Assembly: GCA_024711125.1 (NCBI GenBank)
Contig: JANJTM010000077.1
Location: forward strand, 67,836 to 124,144
Reading direction: 5' to 3'
Origin: Rhodothermales bacterium
Lineage (GTDB): Bacteria; Bacteroidota; Rhodothermia; Rhodothermales; UBA10348
DNA length: 56,309 bases
In this document: one piece after another, positions 42,502 through 50,986 of the stretch
Numbering within the stretch: the first letter of the stretch is position 1
Layout of the letters: each line of letters opens with the position of its first letter
Translations under genes and position numbers: made by a program
The notes under the pieces: generated by a model
The model's input: the letters and a program-made list of their open reading frames with translations, nothing else
Databases searched by the model: none
What the model was told of the DNA's origin: nothing

Positions 42502-45133
42502 AGAGGCTGGCGTAGTCGTCGGTCCAGGCAATCGGGGGAGCGGGTGACGGAGCCGCCGTCGCCGCCCGCACGCGTTCGTCGTCGGCGAAGCGTTCGTTGC
42601 CCGTGATCACCGCCCACGTGGATTCGTAGACTCCGCGGGCCTCGTCGTCCCGGTTCTCGAACCGGAAAGCCTTCCACCCGAGGTGGGACGCCAGTCCGCG
42701 AATCACCGGGTCGAGGTCGAGGAAACGATTGGACGTGTGGAAGACGATGGCGCCGCCGGGCGCCAGGCGATCCCGGTACAGTTCGGCGGCCTCCCGCGTC
42801 ACGAGATGGATCGGAATCGCGTCCGACGAGAACGCGTCGACGACGAGCACGTCGAACGGAGGCTCGGCGCCGACGGCACGCTCACGCTCCAGCGAAATCC
42901 GCGCATCGCCGATCACGACGTCTACGGCGGCCCTGGACTCCCCGAGGAAGGTGAACCGGGTTCCGGCCAGTTCGGCGACCGTGGGGTTGATCTCGTAGAA
43001 CCGAAGCCTGTCGCCTTCGCGACCGTACGCGGCGATCGTTCCGACCCCGAGGCCCACGACGCCCAACCGCAACGCCGCCGAGGAGTCGTCATCGGACCCG
43101 ATTGCGCGCATCCGCTCCAACGCCAGTTCCAGCCCGGTCCCCGGTCCGTAGTAGGACGTCGGGTGCGTGCGCAGGCTGTCGTCGAGGTACTGGAATCCGT
43201 GATCGATCCGGCCGTGGGTGAGCAGCCGGTACCGACCGTGGAGGGATTCTTCCACGGTAACCGAAAGCACCCCGTAGAAGTCGCGATGCGTGGATTCGCG
43301 CTCGACCAGCGCCCCACGCTCGATGGATACGAAACGGAGGGCAAGCAGCAGGACCGCGGCCGCCACGGGGCCCCAGGCGAGGGCCGCCTGGCCTCGGCGC
43401 CGGTCGCCGCGACGTTGGGCGCGCACGGCCGCGAGGTCGATGCCGGCGAGGACCACCGCGACGACGAGCACGGCGCGGGTCGCCACCGCATCGGCGAACG
43501 CAAGGATCGCCAGGAGCGCGACGAGTCCGGAGTGAAGCAGCCCGACGGTGACGATCCGGCGAATCCTCGGCGTCAGGCGCGATTCCCAGGCCCTGGCCCA
43601 GAGGAGTCCGAGGCCGGCGCCGACCCCGCTCCAGCCGAAAACCAGCCAGGGCGCGACGGGCGCGAACGCCGGCTCGTCGATCGTGGATGCGAACGCGTGT
43701 ACGACCGCACCGTGCAGGATCGTGGAGGCGATCCACACCACGATCGTCGTCCGGTCGCGCTCCCGGGCCCACGCCGTTGCGGTCCACGCGCCAAGGTGCA
43801 CGACGGAAAGCGCCAACCAGGTCCACACCACGACGGAACGATCCGGAGCCGCGGCATCGGAAGCCTGTCCGGCCGCCGTCTGCGGGGCGAGGACGAAGTC
43901 GACGAAACCGAAAATCTGCACGACCGAGACCAGGATCGCGGTCCAGAATCGCGCGCCGCCGGGCGCAACCCATCGCCCGGATCGGGCCAGGGCCGACACG
44001 GCGAGCGCGCCGGTGGCCACGAGCGCGACCGGGTACTCCCAGAACCCGTCGAATGCGGCCGGTGCAAGCAGGGCGACGAACAGGCCACCGACGACACCGC
44101 CGGCGGCGACCGAGAGGTAGAAACCGGTCAGGTGTCCCGCGCCAGGGCGGATGGCGACGAGCTCTCCGTGAAGCACCATGCAGCCCGAGAAAAGGGCCGC
44201 CGACAGGGCGAGGACCAGCCACTCCACCGGGACGTCGGCTCCGCGGGCCAGCATCCATCCCGACGCGGCCGACGAGACCGCGAAAACGGTCACGAACAGC
44301 CGCCGATCGTACCACCGGGGATGGTCGAAACAGAGCACGAACGAAAGCAGGTACAGCGCGAGCGGAAGTACCCACAGGAAGGGCACGACCGCCACGTCGA
44401 TGCAGAGCTGGTTCGTCGTGGCCAGGAGCAGCGCCGACGCGGTCGCGGGCAGTGCGAGCCAGTACATCCGGATGCCCGCCGAAAGCCCGGGTTCGAGTTC
44501 CGCAGGCGAGCGCGACGCGGCCGCCGGCGGCCGCGGGTCGACGGCGCGTCGGCCGTGTGCGACCGCGAGGGCGACGGTGAGGACCGCGAACACCCCGTAC
44601 GCGATCGTCCACGCCAGCGCCTGTCCGTGAAGCGTCGACAGCGGCTCGATGACGAACGGGTACGCGATCAGCGCGAGCAGCGACCCGGCGTTGGACAGCG
44701 CGTACAACCGGTACGGTGACGGCCGGCCCGGCTCTCGACTGAACCAGCGCTGCAACAGCGGCGACGTGGAGGCCAGGACGAAGAACGGCGCGCCGATGGA
44801 CAGAAGCAGGACCTCGAGAATCCGGGCCGTCGGTGAACCTGCTCCCCCGTGGAACGCGGGCGCTTCGGGAAGCAGGGGCAGCGCGAGGAGGGACGCGGCG
44901 ACGACGACGGCGTGCACGCGGGCCTGCGTTTCCGGCCGCATTCGCTCGCTCGAGGCGTGGGCATACGCGTAGCCCGCGAGCAACGCCGCCTGGAAGAAGA
45001 GCATGCACACCGTCCAGACGGCGGGTCCTCCCCCGAACCAGGGCAGAAGGAACCGTGCCACGAGCGGCTGCACCAGGAACAGCAGGAACGCCGCCAGGAA
45101 TACGATCGCACCGTACCTGAACATCGACGTCAT
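42482..45133 (-). CDS. Multi-pass membrane protein fused to spermidine-synthase-like domain
   Basis: 883 residues from ATG 45133 (ATG 45124 also possible). The first 600 residues contain some 15 hydrophobic helices (MFS-like, FLVQPLVARFLLPWFGG is typical of this family). The last 280 residues form a Rossmann-fold spermidine-synthase-like domain: LGVVGLGVGTIAAYG, FYEINPTVAELA and DVLVVDAFSSDAIPIHL. Such fusions are widespread, but their methyl- or aminopropyl-transfer reaction is unproven. The Asp pair that binds amine substrate in true SpeE is only partly visible, so polyamine synthesis should not be assumed. Confidence 0.85.
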   Translation of the reverse strand: MTSMFRYGAIVFLAAFLLFLVQPLVARFLLPWFGGGPAVWTVCMLFFQAALLAGYAYAHASSERMRPETQARVHAVVVAASLLALPLLPEAPAFHGGAGSPTARILEVLLLSIGAPFFVLASTSPLLQRWFSREPGRPSPYRLYALSNAGSLLALIAYPFVIEPLSTLHGQALAWTIAYGVFAVLTVALAVAHGRRAVDPRPPAAASRSPAELEPGLSAGIRMYWLALPATASALLLATTNQLCIDVAVVPFLWVLPLALYLLSFVLCFDHPRWYDRRLFVTVFAVSSAASGWMLARGADVPVEWLVLALSAALFSGCMVLHGELVAIRPGAGHLTGFYLSVAAGGVVGGLFVALLAPAAFDGFWEYPVALVATGALAVSALARSGRWVAPGGARFWTAILVSVVQIFGFVDFVLAPQTAAGQASDAAAPDRSVVVWTWLALSVVHLGAWTATAWARERDRTTIVVWIASTILHGAVVHAFASTIDEPAFAPVAPWLVFGWSGVGAGLGLLWARAWESRLTPRIRRIVTVGLLHSGLVALLAILAFADAVATRAVLVVAVVLAGIDLAAVRAQRRGDRRRGQAALAWGPVAAAVLLLALRFVSIERGALVERESTHRDFYGVLSVTVEESLHGRYRLLTHGRIDHGFQYLDDSLRTHPTSYYGPGTGLELALERMRAIGSDDDSSAALRLGVVGLGVGTIAAYGREGDRLRFYEINPTVAELAGTRFTFLGESRAAVDVVIGDARISLERERAVGAEPPFDVLVVDAFSSDAIPIHLVTREAAELYRDRLAPGGAIVFHTSNRFLDLDPVIRGLASHLGWKAFRFENRDDEARGVYESTWAVITGNERFADDERVRAATAAPSPAPPIAWTDDYASLWQVLRF

Positions 45134-45218
45134 GGATGTCGCCGGGTGGGGTATGCGGAAGGCGCAGCGTCGCGCCCGGAGCCGCACGCGGCGAGATCGA
45201 AGCCGGCCGTACGATACG

Positions 45219-45241
45219 AAAAACGGCCCGGCACAGGGCCG
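45219..45241 (-). terminator. Rho-independent terminator of the CAT-anticodon tRNA
   Basis: On the minus strand CGGCCC (45241-45236), 6-nt loop, GGGCCG (45229-45224), then TTTTT (45223-45219). It begins 5 nt past the encoded CCA. Confidence 0.85.
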
Positions 45242-45246
45242 GACCG

Positions 45247-45323
45247 TGGTGGCGCGGGGCGGACTTGAACCGCCGACCTACGGGTTATGAATCCGTCGCT
45301 CTGACCGGCTGAGCTACCGCGCC
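45247..45323 (-). tRNA. tRNA-Met(CAT), CCA encoded
   Basis: 77 nt on the minus strand including discriminator A and an encoded CCA (45249-45247). Acceptor GGCGCGG/CCGCGCC, D-stem GCTC/GAGC, T-stem GGCGG/CCGCC are all perfect. The anticodon loop is TTCATAA (anticodon CAT); the stem ACGGA/CCCGT has an A-C pair at 31-39. It lacks the features of an initiator tRNA (first pair is intact G-C). An elongator Met is most likely; tRNA-Ile(CAT), the substrate of the tilS product, is the alternative. Confidence 0.85.
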
Positions 45324-45331
45324 GAGAAAAG

Positions 45332-45362
45332 AAAAGTTACCGTCGCGCGCGCTGCGCGTCAA
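45332..45362 (-). promoter_or_regulatory. Promoter of the CAT-anticodon tRNA (Bacteroidota type)
   Basis: On the minus strand TTG (45362-45360, in TTGACG), 20 nt, then TAACTTTT (45339-45332). The tRNA 5' end follows 9 nt on. Together with the tRNA-Arg promoter it defines the housekeeping form TTGAC-N18/19-TAnnTTTn in this genome. Confidence 0.7.
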
Positions 45363-45384
45363 CGGCAAGCCCTCGACCCTTCAG

Positions 45385-45392
45385 TATCTTCA
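45385..45392 (+). promoter_or_regulatory. -7-like element TATCTTCA ahead of holB
   Basis: TATCTTCA lies 124 nt before the holB GTG and 60 nt from the divergent tRNA. It is identical to the octamer before the SpoIID-like gene. A T-rich patch nearer the start (45490-45500) offers no better match. Confidence 0.4.
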
Positions 45393-45515
45393 CGCCGATC
45401 CGCGACTGCGTCCACTTCCGCTCCGGCCCACCCGGGGCGCCGACCGCGCCGACCCGAGCGTTCCGGACTCGACCGGCGAAGCCACAGCAGTTACCTTTAC
45501 GCAAACGGTACGCCG

Positions 45516-46679
45516 GTGGGCTGGAATCGAGTCATCGGACAGGAACGGGTGGTGGACACCCTGAAGCGCGCCCTGGCCAGCTCGCGCGTCGCACACGCGT
45601 ACCTGTTTCATGGGCCCGACGGGTCGGGCAAGCGTGCGGCCGCGCTCGCCTTCGCGCAGGCACTCCAGTGCGAGCACCCCGAGGCCGCTCCGTGCGATGC
45701 GTGTTCGTCGTGCCGACGCGCCGCGCGCCTGCAGCACCCGGACATCCAGGTCCTGATGCCCCAGCCCGCCGACGTGCGGCCGGAGGAAATCCGCGAGCGC
45801 CTCGATCGGCTCGCCGAAGACCCTTACGCTACGGTCGATTTCGTGCGTCGCTCGTCGCTCGACGATTCGGGATCGACGTCGAATCGCGTCGTGCAGTATT
45901 CCGTCGGACGGATCCACGATGACCTGCACCGGGTGATGAGCTTCAAGCCGGTCGAAGGCCGCTGGAAGGTGGCGGTCGTCACCGACGCCGAACTGCTGCG
46001 CAAGGAGGCGGCCAACGCGTTCCTGAAGCTGCTCGAGGAGCCGACTCCGCGGACGGTCTTCGTGCTGACGACCTCGAGGGCCGATCGCCTGCTGCCGACC
46101 ATCGTGTCGCGCTGCCAGCGGATCCGATTCGAGCGCATCGACGACGCCTCGCTGGAGGCGGCTCTCGTCGAAAGGGCCCGGATCGAGCCTCCGATCGCGC
46201 TCACGATCGCCCGAATGGCCGACGGTTCGTACGCCCGCGCCCTGGATCTCGCGGGATCGGAGGAGTTGCTCGCGTCCCGGATGGAAGTGGTGGACCTGCT
46301 GCGCGCGGCATACCAGGTGTGGTCGCATGCCGATGTCGCGGCCGAGACCGTGGAACGCCTGTCCCGGCGCGGTCGGGAGCACCAGAAGTTCCTCCTGGGT
46401 CTCGGTCTGGTATGGCTTCGCGACCTCGTGCTGGTTCGCCACCTGGGAGATCAGGCGCCTATCGTGAACGTCGATCAGCGCGACGAACTGCTGAAGTTCT
46501 CGTCGCGCATGACCGCGGCCCGTCCTGAGCGCATGGTGGTTCTCGTCGAGGAGGCCATGGACCTCGTGGACCGCAACATGAACGCGCGCCTTCTGTTCAC
46601 GGTACTGCTGCAGCGGTTGCACGACGCGATGCACGGAGCGGAATCGGCAGCGCTCGTACCGTCGCTCGTGGAGGGCTGA
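45516..46679 (+). CDS. holB: DNA polymerase III, delta' subunit
   Basis: 387 residues, GTG start chosen because it begins the standard WNRVIGQERVVDTL N-terminus. AAA+ clamp-loader features: FHGPDGSGKR (32-40), a four-Cys zinc module (CEHP...CDACSSC), LRKEAANAFLKLLEEP and the SRC box in TIVSRCQRI. The delta' subunit is the stator of the clamp loader that puts the beta clamp on DNA. RicT follows 3 nt downstream, the same holB-yaaT order as in Bacillus. Confidence 0.92.
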   Translation: MGWNRVIGQERVVDTLKRALASSRVAHAYLFHGPDGSGKRAAALAFAQALQCEHPEAAPCDACSSCRRAARLQHPDIQVLMPQPADVRPEEIRERLDRLAEDPYATVDFVRRSSLDDSGSTSNRVVQYSVGRIHDDLHRVMSFKPVEGRWKVAVVTDAELLRKEAANAFLKLLEEPTPRTVFVLTTSRADRLLPTIVSRCQRIRFERIDDASLEAALVERARIEPPIALTIARMADGSYARALDLAGSEELLASRMEVVDLLRAAYQVWSHADVAAETVERLSRRGREHQKFLLGLGLVWLRDLVLVRHLGDQAPIVNVDQRDELLKFSSRMTAARPERMVVLVEEAMDLVDRNMNARLLFTVLLQRLHDAMHGAESAALVPSLVEG

Positions 46680-46682
46680 CGC

Positions 46683-47648
46683 ATGGGGTGTGCCGGGTGC
46701 GCAACGAAATCGGCCCGTGCGGGCGGGTGCGCTTCGGGGCGGTGCGGAACCGGGGGCTGTCCCTCGATGCACGCGTTCGACTGGCTGGCGGACCTCGGCA
46801 CGGCCGCTCCCCCCGCTGCGTTCGACGTCGTCGAGGTCGCCTTCAAGGGCGGTCGTCGGGGTTTTTTCGCAAACCGGCCGGGGCTCGACATCCATACCGG
46901 CGACGAGGTGATCGTCGAGGCCGACCGGGGCGTGGATTTCGGAACAGTCCACCTGGCCGGTGAAATGGTGCGCCTGCGCCTGCGTTCCAAGGGCATACCG
47001 GAGGACGAACCCTTCCCGGCGATTACGCGGCGCGCGACGCTCGAGGACATCGAGCGCTACCGGGCGATGCACGACCTCGATGCCGAGACGTTTCTCGTGG
47101 GTCGCCGCACCATCGACCGGATGAGCCTGCCGATGAAGCTCGTGGACGTGGAGTGGCAATTCGACGAGCGCAAGGTCACCTTCTTCTTCACGAGCGAGCA
47201 GCGGGTCGATTTCCGCGAACTCGTGCGCCGGCTGGCCAAACGATACCGTACGCGCGTCGAACTGCGGCAGATCGGCGCCCGTGACGAGGCGGCGCGCATC
47301 GGGGGAATCGGCTCATGCGGGCGCACGCTGTGCTGCTCGACGTGGCTCCAGGAATTCCGACCGGTGTCGACGCAGGCGGCCAAGACGCAGAACCTTCCGC
47401 TGAATCCCGTGCGGCTTTCCGGACAGTGCGGGCGCCTGAAGTGCTGCCTGAATTACGAGTTGGACCAGTACATGGACGCGCTGCGACGATTCCCGCGTGC
47501 CGACAGCCCGGTGCATACTCCGAAGGGCATCGGGATCGTGCAGAAGCTCGACATCTTCCGCGAAACGGTCGGGCTCGCGTACGAGGACGGATCGTGGGAG
47601 GAGCGCCCGCTCGCCGAAGTCAGGGAGATGCTCGGCTGGGGCGGCTGA
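46683..47648 (+). CDS. PSP1-domain protein, RicT/YaaT-like
   Basis: 321 residues. The N-terminus holds five Cys (positions 3, 6, 16, 21, 26), followed by AFDWLADL, a pattern usual in Bacteroidota homologues. The PSP1 domain starts near residue 45. Its C-terminal part has further conserved Cys (CGRTLCCSTWLQEF and SGQCGRLKCCLNYE). In Bacillus, RicT forms a complex with RicA and RicF that carries 4Fe-4S clusters and affects RNase Y; no RicA or RicF gene is seen here. The genetic link to holB is conserved over wide distances. Confidence 0.9.
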   Translation: MGCAGCATKSARAGGCASGRCGTGGCPSMHAFDWLADLGTAAPPAAFDVVEVAFKGGRRGFFANRPGLDIHTGDEVIVEADRGVDFGTVHLAGEMVRLRLRSKGIPEDEPFPAITRRATLEDIERYRAMHDLDAETFLVGRRTIDRMSLPMKLVDVEWQFDERKVTFFFTSEQRVDFRELVRRLAKRYRTRVELRQIGARDEAARIGGIGSCGRTLCCSTWLQEFRPVSTQAAKTQNLPLNPVRLSGQCGRLKCCLNYELDQYMDALRRFPRADSPVHTPKGIGIVQKLDIFRETVGLAYEDGSWEERPLAEVREMLGWGG

Positions 47649-47654
47649 CGGTCC

Positions 47655-48062
47655 CTACGGTTCGTCCGTGTCGAGGCCCGCATCGTCGGGCGTGATGTGT
47701 TTCAGGATGTCCGCCGGATCCTCGCGGATCAGCGCCAGGATCGCGCCGTGCGAGACGATGAGGTAGTCCCGTCCCTCCCAGCTCAATTCGATCGCCTCCT
47801 TGCGCAGGAAAAAGGCGTAATCGCCCGGCCGCGCCTGCATGGGCAGGTACCGGATCACGTCGCGGGACGGTGCCCACGGTTCGCCCTCGGAGTACTCGGG
47901 ATTCGGAATCACGTAGCCCGGCCCGACGCGTACGACACGCCCCGAACGCACCTTGTCCCGTTCGGCCACCGTCGCCGGCAGGACGAGCCCCGATTCGGTC
48001 TGGCGCTCGCCGTCATCCGGCGTGATGAGGACACGGTCACCGACGAGGAGGATCTCGCTCAT
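47655..48062 (-). CDS. GroES-like (Cpn10 fold) protein without adjacent groEL
   Basis: 135 residues from ATG 48062; ordinary GroES has about 97. LLVGDRVLITPDD, GLVLPATVAERDKVRSGRV and VRVGPG follow the Cpn10 barrel. A longer loop comes next (about 60-85, PNPEYSEGEPWAPSRDVIRY), then PGDYAFFLRKEAIELSWEG and DYLIVSHGAILALIRE. The mobile loop that touches GroEL (usually GGI/V with IIIP-type text) is present only as SGLVLPAT. The start overlaps the upstream glycosyltransferase stop by 4 nt (ATGA). It may be a second co-chaperonin or a GroES-fold protein with another role. Confidence 0.8.
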   Translation of the reverse strand: MSEILLVGDRVLITPDDGERQTESGLVLPATVAERDKVRSGRVVRVGPGYVIPNPEYSEGEPWAPSRDVIRYLPMQARPGDYAFFLRKEAIELSWEGRDYLIVSHGAILALIREDPADILKHITPDDAGLDTDEP

Positions 48063-49303
48063 GGAGTCGCGGACCGGGTTCGGCCGAAGGCCAGTTCGTG
48101 GAGCAGGCGGTCGTATTCGTCCAGGATGCGGCCGGCGTCGAAGGCCACGGCTCTCGCGCGGCAGGCCTGCACCCAGGCCGCGAAAACGTCCGGGCGGTTC
48201 GGAAGGTCCGCCAGCAAGCCCGGAATCCGCTCGATTTCGCTCCAACGGAAGGCCGGTCCGGCCCCCGACCCGGTCATTTCCCGTCCGAACGGAGTATCCG
48301 CGTCACAGACGGCGAGGACCGGCAGCCCGGCCGCCATGGCGGGCAGCAGTTTGCTCGGAATGAACGAGCCCCCGGCGCCTTCGGTCTCGGTCACGACGAG
48401 GAGATCGAAGGCGCGGAGCGCCCGGGCAAGATCCGCCTCGTCGGACAGCGGTGCGAACGTGAAGCGCGGGTCGCCCGACCGTTCCACCCATTCGCGTACC
48501 GCTGGAGCCGTTCCGCCCGCGCCCTGGATGCGGAAGGCGAACGCGGCGTCCGAAGCGTGCAGCGTCTCGCACAGCCGCAGGAGTTCCTGCTTCGTCCCGA
48601 GGTTGCCCGAGTACAGCAGGCGGACCGGGGCTCGGGGCGGTTCGGCGCGGGCCGGCACGTCGGCGATGGCCTGCGCCAGCGATCGGTGCAGCCAGTTCGG
48701 CAGGTAGTGCACGGGCTGGCCGCGGTCGCGCAGCGCCACGAGCCGCTCGACCATGGCCGGCGCGATCGTACTCCACGCGTCGGCCTCGTTGAAAAGCGCG
48801 CGCTGCACGGCTGCGAACAGCCGGTTGAGCCGCCCGCTGCGCACGATACCCGAGGCCGCGGCCGCGTCGGCCGAAAGGTCCTGTACGGTGAGCCACAACG
48901 GGACTCCGACGAGCCGTTTCAGGACCGCCGCCCAGGCCACCGCGCCTACGAGCGGGCAGTACACCATGATCGCGTCGTAGTCGCCGGGCGACGGCAACCT
49001 GCGCGAAAGGCTGAGCGGAAAAGACAGTTCGTACAGCAGCCGCTGCACGAGCGAGTTGGGACGGGACGGGATGAACAGGCCGAACCGCTCTACCCGCACC
49101 CCGCCTTCGCGGGTTTCCACGATGCCCAGGCCGTTGGCGCCGGTCTTGTCGGTCCACTCCGGGTAGTAGGGCACCGCACAGCGTACGGTCACGTCCCAGC
49201 CGCGCTCGACGAGTCCCTCGGCCAGGTCGGCGAACAGTACGCCCCCGCCCAGGTCGGGGCGGTACACGTTGACGAGGACCAGGAGTCGGGGAGCGCGCTT
49301 CAC
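48059..49303 (-). CDS. Glycosyltransferase family 4-type, WbuB-like
   Basis: 414 residues, GT-B fold. N-terminal acceptor half: LVLVNVYRPDLGGGVLFADL, GWDVTVRCAVPYYPEW, YCPLVGAVAWA and LTVQDLSADAAAASG. C-terminal donor half: LLYSGNLGTKQ, then the segment ending FIPSKLLPAMAAGLPVLAV with the Glu/Ser of a typical GT4 nucleotide-sugar site. Such enzymes build surface polysaccharides from the cytoplasmic face. It lies between purF (40 nt upstream) and the GroES-like gene (ATGA overlap). No other polysaccharide-locus genes are in the window, so its product is unknown. Confidence 0.85.
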   Translation of the reverse strand: MKRAPRLLVLVNVYRPDLGGGVLFADLAEGLVERGWDVTVRCAVPYYPEWTDKTGANGLGIVETREGGVRVERFGLFIPSRPNSLVQRLLYELSFPLSLSRRLPSPGDYDAIMVYCPLVGAVAWAAVLKRLVGVPLWLTVQDLSADAAAASGIVRSGRLNRLFAAVQRALFNEADAWSTIAPAMVERLVALRDRGQPVHYLPNWLHRSLAQAIADVPARAEPPRAPVRLLYSGNLGTKQELLRLCETLHASDAAFAFRIQGAGGTAPAVREWVERSGDPRFTFAPLSDEADLARALRAFDLLVVTETEGAGGSFIPSKLLPAMAAGLPVLAVCDADTPFGREMTGSGAGPAFRWSEIERIPGLLADLPNRPDVFAAWVQACRARAVAFDAGRILDEYDRLLHELAFGRTRSATP

Positions 49304-49343
49304 GCCGCGTGGGGATGTCGGGTCGGCCGGAAAGGGCGGCCCG

Positions 49344-50873
49344 CTACCACTCGTTCTCGTCCTTCGACACGTCCATCTCGACCGGAACCGGGTACCGCGA
49401 GGTGAAACATGCGTTGCAGTACCCGTACGGGTTCTCGTTGGCCTCGCGAACGGCCGACATCAGCCCGTCGGCCGAGAGGTATGCCAGCGAATCGACGCCG
49501 AGCCAATCCCGCATGCGCTCGAGGTCGCCACCGAGCTGGTTGGCGAAGAGTTCGTCGTGGCTCGGAAAGTCCATGCCGTAGAAACACGGCGACACGACGG
49601 GAGGGGACGCCACGCGGAAGTGGACCTCGCGCGCCCCGGCCTTCCGCACCATCTGCACGAGCTGGCGCGCCGTCGTTCCGCGCACGATCGAATCGTCCAC
49701 CATCACGACCACGCGGTCACGGAGTACCCCCTCGACCGTGTTGAACTTCGAGCGGACCTTGGACTCGCGCCGGCTCTGGCCGGGTGCGATGAAGGTGCGG
49801 CCGACGTAGTGGTTGCGGATGAGGCCGATCTCGTAACGCGCACGGTAGCCGAGCTTGTTGCACTCGGTCACGTATCCGAGCGTTGCCGTGTTCGACGAGT
49901 CGGGAACGGCGATCACGATCGGCGTCGGGTCTCCGTCCGGGACCGTGGGCACGGGGGCGTCGTGCGCGAGCGCCTTTCCGATCTTGCGGCGCACCTTGTC
50001 CACCATCTCGCCGAAGATCTTCGAATCGGGCCTCGAAAAGTAGACGTACTCGAATACGCATTGGCTGACCCCGTGGTGCTGCGCCAGTTGGTACGACTCG
50101 AACTCGCCTTTTGCGCAGCCCTTGCGGTCGATGACCAGCACCTCCCCGGGGGCGACGTCGCGCACGTACTCGGCCCCGATGAGGTCGAAGGCGCACGTCT
50201 CACTGGCGACGCACCACGCGGGGCCGCCTTCCTGACCGGGCTGCTCCAGCTTGCCGAGCGCGAGCGGACGGAATCCGTTCGGGTCCCTCACGGCGATGAG
50301 CGCGTCATCGGTCAGGATCACGAGCGAGAACGCGCCCTCGACCTGTCCCAGCGCGTCGAGCACCTTGTCGATCTGTCGCCGGCGTGAACTCTGGGCGATG
50401 AGGTGGAGGAACAGCTCCGAGTCGCTCGTCGACTGGAAGATCGTGCCGCGGATCGAGAACGAGTTGCGCAGCTCCCGGGCGTTCGACAGGTTTCCGTTGT
50501 GCGCAAGCGCCAGGTTCCCGTCCCGGTAGTTGACGAGCAGCGGCTGGATGTTCGCCCGGTTGTTGGAGGCTCCCGCCGTGGAGTACCGGTTGTGGCCGAT
50601 GCCCGAGCTGCCGAGGAGCTTGGTCTCGAAAATCGACGGATCCGAGAAGACGTCGAGCACCAGCCCTTCGTCCTTGTGCGCGATCATGACCTGGCGTTTG
50701 CGGGTCTCGTCGAACGTCGAGGTGACGATGCCGGCAGACTCCTGGCCCCGATGCTGCAGGGCGTGCAGGCCGAGGTAGATCAGGTTGGAGGCGTTCGTGG
50801 CATTGTAGATGCCGAAAACGCCGCAATACTCGCGGATCTGGCGCATGGTCTCGCGGAAGGTCACGCCGCCCAT
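49344..50873 (-). CDS. purF: Amidophosphoribosyltransferase
   Basis: 509 residues. The N-terminal glutaminase has its nucleophile Cys17 just after a 16-residue leader (EYCGVFGIYNA); the first residues would be removed during maturation, and ATG 50846 could be the start with a 7-residue leader. GLHALQHRGQESAGI and GHNRYSTAGAS follow. The PRPP loop is VVVMVDDSIVRGTT. Four Cys match the 4Fe-4S ligands of the Bacillus enzyme (SETCAFD, SPCFYGMD, YCNACF). It catalyses the first committed step of purine synthesis from PRPP and glutamine. Confidence 0.96.
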   Translation of the reverse strand: MGGVTFRETMRQIREYCGVFGIYNATNASNLIYLGLHALQHRGQESAGIVTSTFDETRKRQVMIAHKDEGLVLDVFSDPSIFETKLLGSSGIGHNRYSTAGASNNRANIQPLLVNYRDGNLALAHNGNLSNARELRNSFSIRGTIFQSTSDSELFLHLIAQSSRRRQIDKVLDALGQVEGAFSLVILTDDALIAVRDPNGFRPLALGKLEQPGQEGGPAWCVASETCAFDLIGAEYVRDVAPGEVLVIDRKGCAKGEFESYQLAQHHGVSQCVFEYVYFSRPDSKIFGEMVDKVRRKIGKALAHDAPVPTVPDGDPTPIVIAVPDSSNTATLGYVTECNKLGYRARYEIGLIRNHYVGRTFIAPGQSRRESKVRSKFNTVEGVLRDRVVVMVDDSIVRGTTARQLVQMVRKAGAREVHFRVASPPVVSPCFYGMDFPSHDELFANQLGGDLERMRDWLGVDSLAYLSADGLMSAVREANENPYGYCNACFTSRYPVPVEMDVSKDENEW

Positions 50874-50934
50874 CGGGCGGACGTGCGGGGGTAAAAGGGT
50901 TTAATGCCCTCGCACGCCGAAGGTTTTCGACACG

Positions 50935-50953
50935 CCCCCGCCGTGGCAGGGGG
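50935..50953 (-). terminator. Hairpin between NSS symporter 1 and purF
   Basis: CCCCC (50935-50939) pairs with GGGGG (50949-50953) with a 9-nt loop in the 113-nt gap after the symporter stop. It would end that transcript, although a T run is absent. A smaller GGG-TTTAATG-CCC hairpin is at 50898-50910. Confidence 0.4.
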
Positions 50954-50986
50954 GTACGCGGTCCCCGCGCCCCGTTCCCCGAGTGA

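Noticed and set aside
42683-44719. Plus-strand frame of 678 codons opposite the spermidine-synthase-like gene
   Set aside because: Gly/Arg/Asp-rich translation without structure; the opposite strand encodes clear membrane helices and a Rossmann domain.
42482-45133. True spermidine synthase (speE)
   Set aside because: The Rossmann domain lacks a full polyamine-binding set and is fused to some 15 membrane helices; such proteins should not be given the gene symbol.
45247-45323. Initiator tRNA-fMet
   Set aside because: The first acceptor pair is a normal G-C and the three G-C pairs of the initiator anticodon stem are not present.
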